Source: an uncultured Actinoplanes sp.
Lineage (GTDB): Bacteria > Actinomycetota > Actinomycetes > Mycobacteriales > Micromonosporaceae
DNA: 6,114 nucleotides
Direction of reading: 5' to 3'
Assembly: GCA_934667465.1 (NCBI GenBank)
Contig: CAKUMG010000388.1
Coordinates: 1-6,114, forward strand
Part shown: one piece after another, positions 4,473 through 6,114 of the stretch
Position numbering within the stretch: the stretch's first letter is position 1
How the letters are laid out: each line of letters begins with the position of its first letter
Translations under genes and position numbers: made by a program
Notes under the pieces: model-generated
The model's database searches: none
What the model was told of the DNA's origin: nothing
What the model saw: the letters and a program-made list of their open reading frames with translations, nothing else

Positions 4473-5648
4473 ATGGCCAAGCAACGACCGGCGCCATCCG
4501 GAAGCAAGGCGGCGAACGCCCGCGGCCGGCAGCCCGCCACCCCCGGCCCCCGCCGCCCCACCTCGGGCCGCGCCGCCGACCCCCGGCCCATCCCCGCGCC
4601 CTTCCTCACCCACCCACCCGGCGAGCCCACCACCCCCGACGAGCCGGCTGGACCCGACGAGCCGACCACCCCCGACGAGCCCGTCGATTCCAGCGAGACG
4701 ACCACACCCGTCGAGCCCGTCGATCCCGGCGAGACGACCACACCCGTCGAGCCCGTCGATCCCGGCGCCCAGAGCCGGTTCAGCACCCGGGACGAATCCG
4801 GCACACCCGGCGGACCCGCTGATCTCAGCGCCCCAAGCGATCTCGGCACCCCCAGCGAGCCCGACCAGCCACGCCAGCCCGACGAGCCCGGTCAACCCGA
4901 GGCTCTCGGCAACGCCTCCAACCCCGGTCCGGCCGTCACCTCCGAGCCCGACGCCACCGCCGACCCGGCTCCCGATTCGCCTCAGCCGGTCACCGCCGCC
5001 GAAGTGGAGACCGCCGACCTCCGCCACCTCGACCCGGCGACGGCCGACACCCGGGACGGCGACGGGCAGGACGGCAACACCCGGGACGGCGACGGGCAGG
5101 ACGAGCCCACGCAGCTGATCGCGCCCCGGCCCGTCCCCCGCCCGGTCGTCAATCGCGGCCCCGCCACCGGTCGCGCCGCCGCGCCCGGCCACTCGCTGCG
5201 GCGTACGGTCAATCAGAGGGGTGTCGCGAAGGTCCCCGTCCGCCGTGACCTGCAGGCGCCGGTGCAGCGACAGCAGCCGGTGCTCGGGCTGTGCCTGCAG
5301 CCGATGGTGCACGTGGCGGACATGCCGGCGGCGGTCGCGTTCTACGAGGCGTTCGGCGGCGAGGTGGTCCACGGCGACCGCGGCGGCGAGTGGGTGCTCA
5401 TGCAGGTCGGGACCGCGCAGGTCGGTCTCGTCGTGCGGCCGCCCGATCCGGCCCGGGGCGAGAGCACCGTGGAGCTCAACTTCTCGGCCGCGATGCCGCT
5501 GGACCGGCTCGAACAGCTGCTGCGCGAGCGTGGCGTGACGATCGTGGAGGTCACGACGGACGCCGAGCTCGGTACGCGGCTGCACGTCGAGACGCCGGAC
5601 GGCATGCCTGTCAAGATCCATCACATCGAGCCGGACCCGCTGGTCTGA
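4473..5648 (+). CDS. VOC-family protein with long repetitive Pro/Glu/Thr-rich N-terminal region (391 aa)
   Basis: Only the last third is a recognisable domain. Residues about 271-387 form a VOC (glyoxalase / bleomycin-resistance / dioxygenase) module of about 117 residues. It opens with LQPMVHVADMPAAVAFYEAFGG, continues with GGEWVLMQVGTAQVGLVV, an LDRLEQLLRERGV helix, and ends with LHVETPDGMPVKIHHIEPD. H280 sits where the first VOC metal ligand usually lies, and E386 is in the usual terminal ligand zone. Metal use is not proven. Residues 1-45 are basic and Pro-rich. Residues 51-98 are eight hexads of the E-P-x-x-P-x or E-T-T-T-P-V type. Residues 193-211 hold two TRDGDGQD repeats, and the rest up to about 265 is acidic or Pro-rich and probably disordered. 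There is no signal peptide or membrane segment. Family members are usually 110-150 residues, so this is an unusual extension. GC3 bias is kept throughout, so the N-terminal part is coding. AGGAG at 4462-4466 supports the start. The substrate is unknown. Confidence 0.85.
   Translation: MAKQRPAPSGSKAANARGRQPATPGPRRPTSGRAADPRPIPAPFLTHPPGEPTTPDEPAGPDEPTTPDEPVDSSETTTPVEPVDPGETTTPVEPVDPGAQSRFSTRDESGTPGGPADLSAPSDLGTPSEPDQPRQPDEPGQPEALGNASNPGPAVTSEPDATADPAPDSPQPVTAAEVETADLRHLDPATADTRDGDGQDGNTRDGDGQDEPTQLIAPRPVPRPVVNRGPATGRAAAPGHSLRRTVNQRGVAKVPVRRDLQAPVQRQQPVLGLCLQPMVHVADMPAAVAFYEAFGGEVVHGDRGGEWVLMQVGTAQVGLVVRPPDPARGESTVELNFSAAMPLDRLEQLLRERGVTIVEVTTDAELGTRLHVETPDGMPVKIHHIEPDPLV
4623..4766 (+). repeat. 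In-frame 18/36-bp repeats encoding EPxxPx hexads
   Basis: Eight 18-bp units encode hexads in the N-terminal region of the VOC protein. The last four form two identical 36-bp units (4695-4730 and 4731-4766) encoding ETTTPV-EPVDPG. Earlier units (EPTTPD, EPAGPD, EPVDSS) have diverged. The perfect identity of the last two 36-bp units, against drift in the earlier ones, suggests a recent expansion by slippage. Confidence 0.9.
5049..5108 (+). repeat. In-frame 30-bp direct repeat encoding TRDGDGQD
   Basis: Two adjacent units (5049-5078, 5079-5108) each encode TRDGDGQD, and the copies are identical over at least the first 25 bases. The Asp/Gly-rich DGDGQD motif superficially resembles calcium-binding loops. 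With only two copies and no flanking helix, calcium binding is not supported. Confidence 0.85.
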
Positions 5649-5661
5649 GGCCGTCCGAGGA

Positions 5662-5679
5662 CCCGCCGGCAGCGGCGGG
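5662..5679. terminator. Bidirectional hairpin terminator between convergent genes
   Basis: CCCGCCG-GCAG-CGGCGGG is a perfect 7-bp stem with a 4-nt loop. It sits centrally in the 33-bp gap between the VOC gene stop (5648) and the stop of the leftward VanZ-like gene (5682). The symmetry and convergent placement suggest it terminates both transcripts. No T-tract is present. Confidence 0.65.
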
Positions 5680-5681
5680 CA

Positions 5682-6114
5682 TCACGGCACCGGGGAGCCC
5701 GGACCGTCCGCCACGGCCCGGGCACGGTGCTGCTCGTCCGGCACGGCGAGCCGGAGCAGGAACAGCCCGAGCAGCGCGCCCGCCGTGTTGGCGATCAGGT
5801 CGTTGACGTCCACAGTGCGGCGGCTGCCGAGCGTCAGCCCGAGCAGCAGCTGGATCAGCTCGATCGTGGCGCTGGCCAGCAGGGCGCCGGCCGCGATCCG
5901 GCGGTAGCCGTCGAAGCCCCGGCGCAGCAGCGGGAGCAGCACGCCGAACGGCACGAACATCAGCACGTTCAGCACGAAGCTGGGCGCGTCGACGTCGCCG
6001 GGGATCCAGTGGAAGATCTCCGCGAACGGCTCGCCGAGCCAGTACTCCGGCGGGCGGGGACGGATCGGGAAGACGGTGACGGCGACGACACCGACGGCGT
6101 ACGCGATGCCGGCT
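5682..6114 (-). CDS. VanZ-like family membrane protein (C-terminal part, open at the window end)
   Basis: Reading leftward from the window edge, 143 residues are visible before the TGA at 5682-5684. The start lies outside. The fragment shows membrane segments at about 1-17 (AGIAYAVGVVAVTVFPI), 46-63 (the stretch around VLNVLMFVPFGVLLPLL), 73-93 (IAAGALLASATIELIQLLLG) and 105-123. Between the last two is the family signature RRTVDVNDLIANTAGALLG. The acidic/Asn-rich VDVNDLIANT motif and N48 in NVLMFVPFG are typical of VanZ-like proteins (the family named for the teicoplanin-resistance protein VanZ). Most members are chromosomal, of unknown function and not resistance genes. A GTG at 5975 could be mistaken for the start, but it falls inside the conserved region, so the longer frame is right. 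The short hydrophilic tail (about 125-143) is probably cytoplasmic. Confidence 0.9.
   Translation of the reverse strand, partial: AGIAYAVGVVAVTVFPIRPRPPEYWLGEPFAEIFHWIPGDVDAPSFVLNVLMFVPFGVLLPLLRRGFDGYRRIAAGALLASATIELIQLLLGLTLGSRRTVDVNDLIANTAGALLGLFLLRLAVPDEQHRARAVADGPGSPVP

Noticed and set aside
5049..5108. DGDGQD repeats as calcium-binding loops (dockerin or EF-hand-like)
   Set aside because: Only two short copies lie within a disordered segment, without the flanking helices or full loop pattern.
4134..5624. Leftward 496-codon frame with Gly-rich repeats opposite the VOC gene
   Set aside because: The glycine and valine repeats are the antisense of the Pro/Asp/Thr-rich coding repeats. The VOC strand has the domain, the ribosome binding site and the GC3 bias.
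5682..6114. VanZ-like protein as a glycopeptide-resistance gene
   Set aside because: No vanHAX or vanRS neighbours are visible. Most VanZ-like proteins are unrelated to resistance.

Overview
The window is uniformly very GC-rich, and its coding regions show the strong C/G third-codon bias of a high-GC actinomycete. The mix of genes (HxlR regulator, MDR oxidoreductase, beta-lactamase-fold hydrolase, SnoaL-like and VOC proteins, VanZ-like protein, with no intact mobile element) fits ordinary chromosomal accessory territory. A filamentous actinobacterium, perhaps Micromonosporaceae-like, is an impression and not a demonstrated assignment.

Layout. The left half is a leftward block, reading from 3095 down to 72. 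It holds a zinc-lacking MDR-family quinone/alcohol oxidoreductase (3095-2088), a serine hydrolase of the beta-lactamase/esterase family (2067-931), a SnoaL/NTF2-like protein (721-347) and a small 64-residue protein of unknown function (266-72). The first two genes are 20 bp apart and probably cotranscribed. Between the hydrolase and the SnoaL-like gene lie a three-copy 36-bp tandem repeat, made from the hydrolase's own 3' end, and a strong hairpin. The left edge carries a 27-bp tandem repeat that runs off the window. Diverging from the oxidoreductase across a 74-bp control region is an HxlR-type regulator (3170-3556). It overlaps by 4 bp an unrecognised helical protein (3553-4023).

A gene-free stretch of about 450 bp (4024-4472) holds a possible structured 3' element directly after the stop codon and a diverged 88-bp duplication. 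Next comes a VOC-family (glyoxalase/dioxygenase-like) protein with a long Pro/Glu/Thr-rich, repeat-bearing N-terminal half (4473-5648). A hairpin in the 33-bp convergent gap separates it from the C-terminal part of a VanZ-like membrane protein (5682 to beyond the window end).

How it works together (inference): the divergent HxlR regulator and MDR oxidoreductase resemble the QorR/qor2 arrangement of Corynebacterium glutamicum. There a cysteine-bearing HxlR (DUF24) repressor controls a quinone oxidoreductase under quinone or thiol stress. If so, the hydrolase and the small proteins may be part of an electrophile or small-molecule detoxification group. No clear new defence, CRISPR, phage or biosynthetic system is visible. 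The most unusual items are the small unrecognised gene, the stop-containing triplication at the hydrolase 3' end, the structured intergenic element and the low-complexity VOC fusion.
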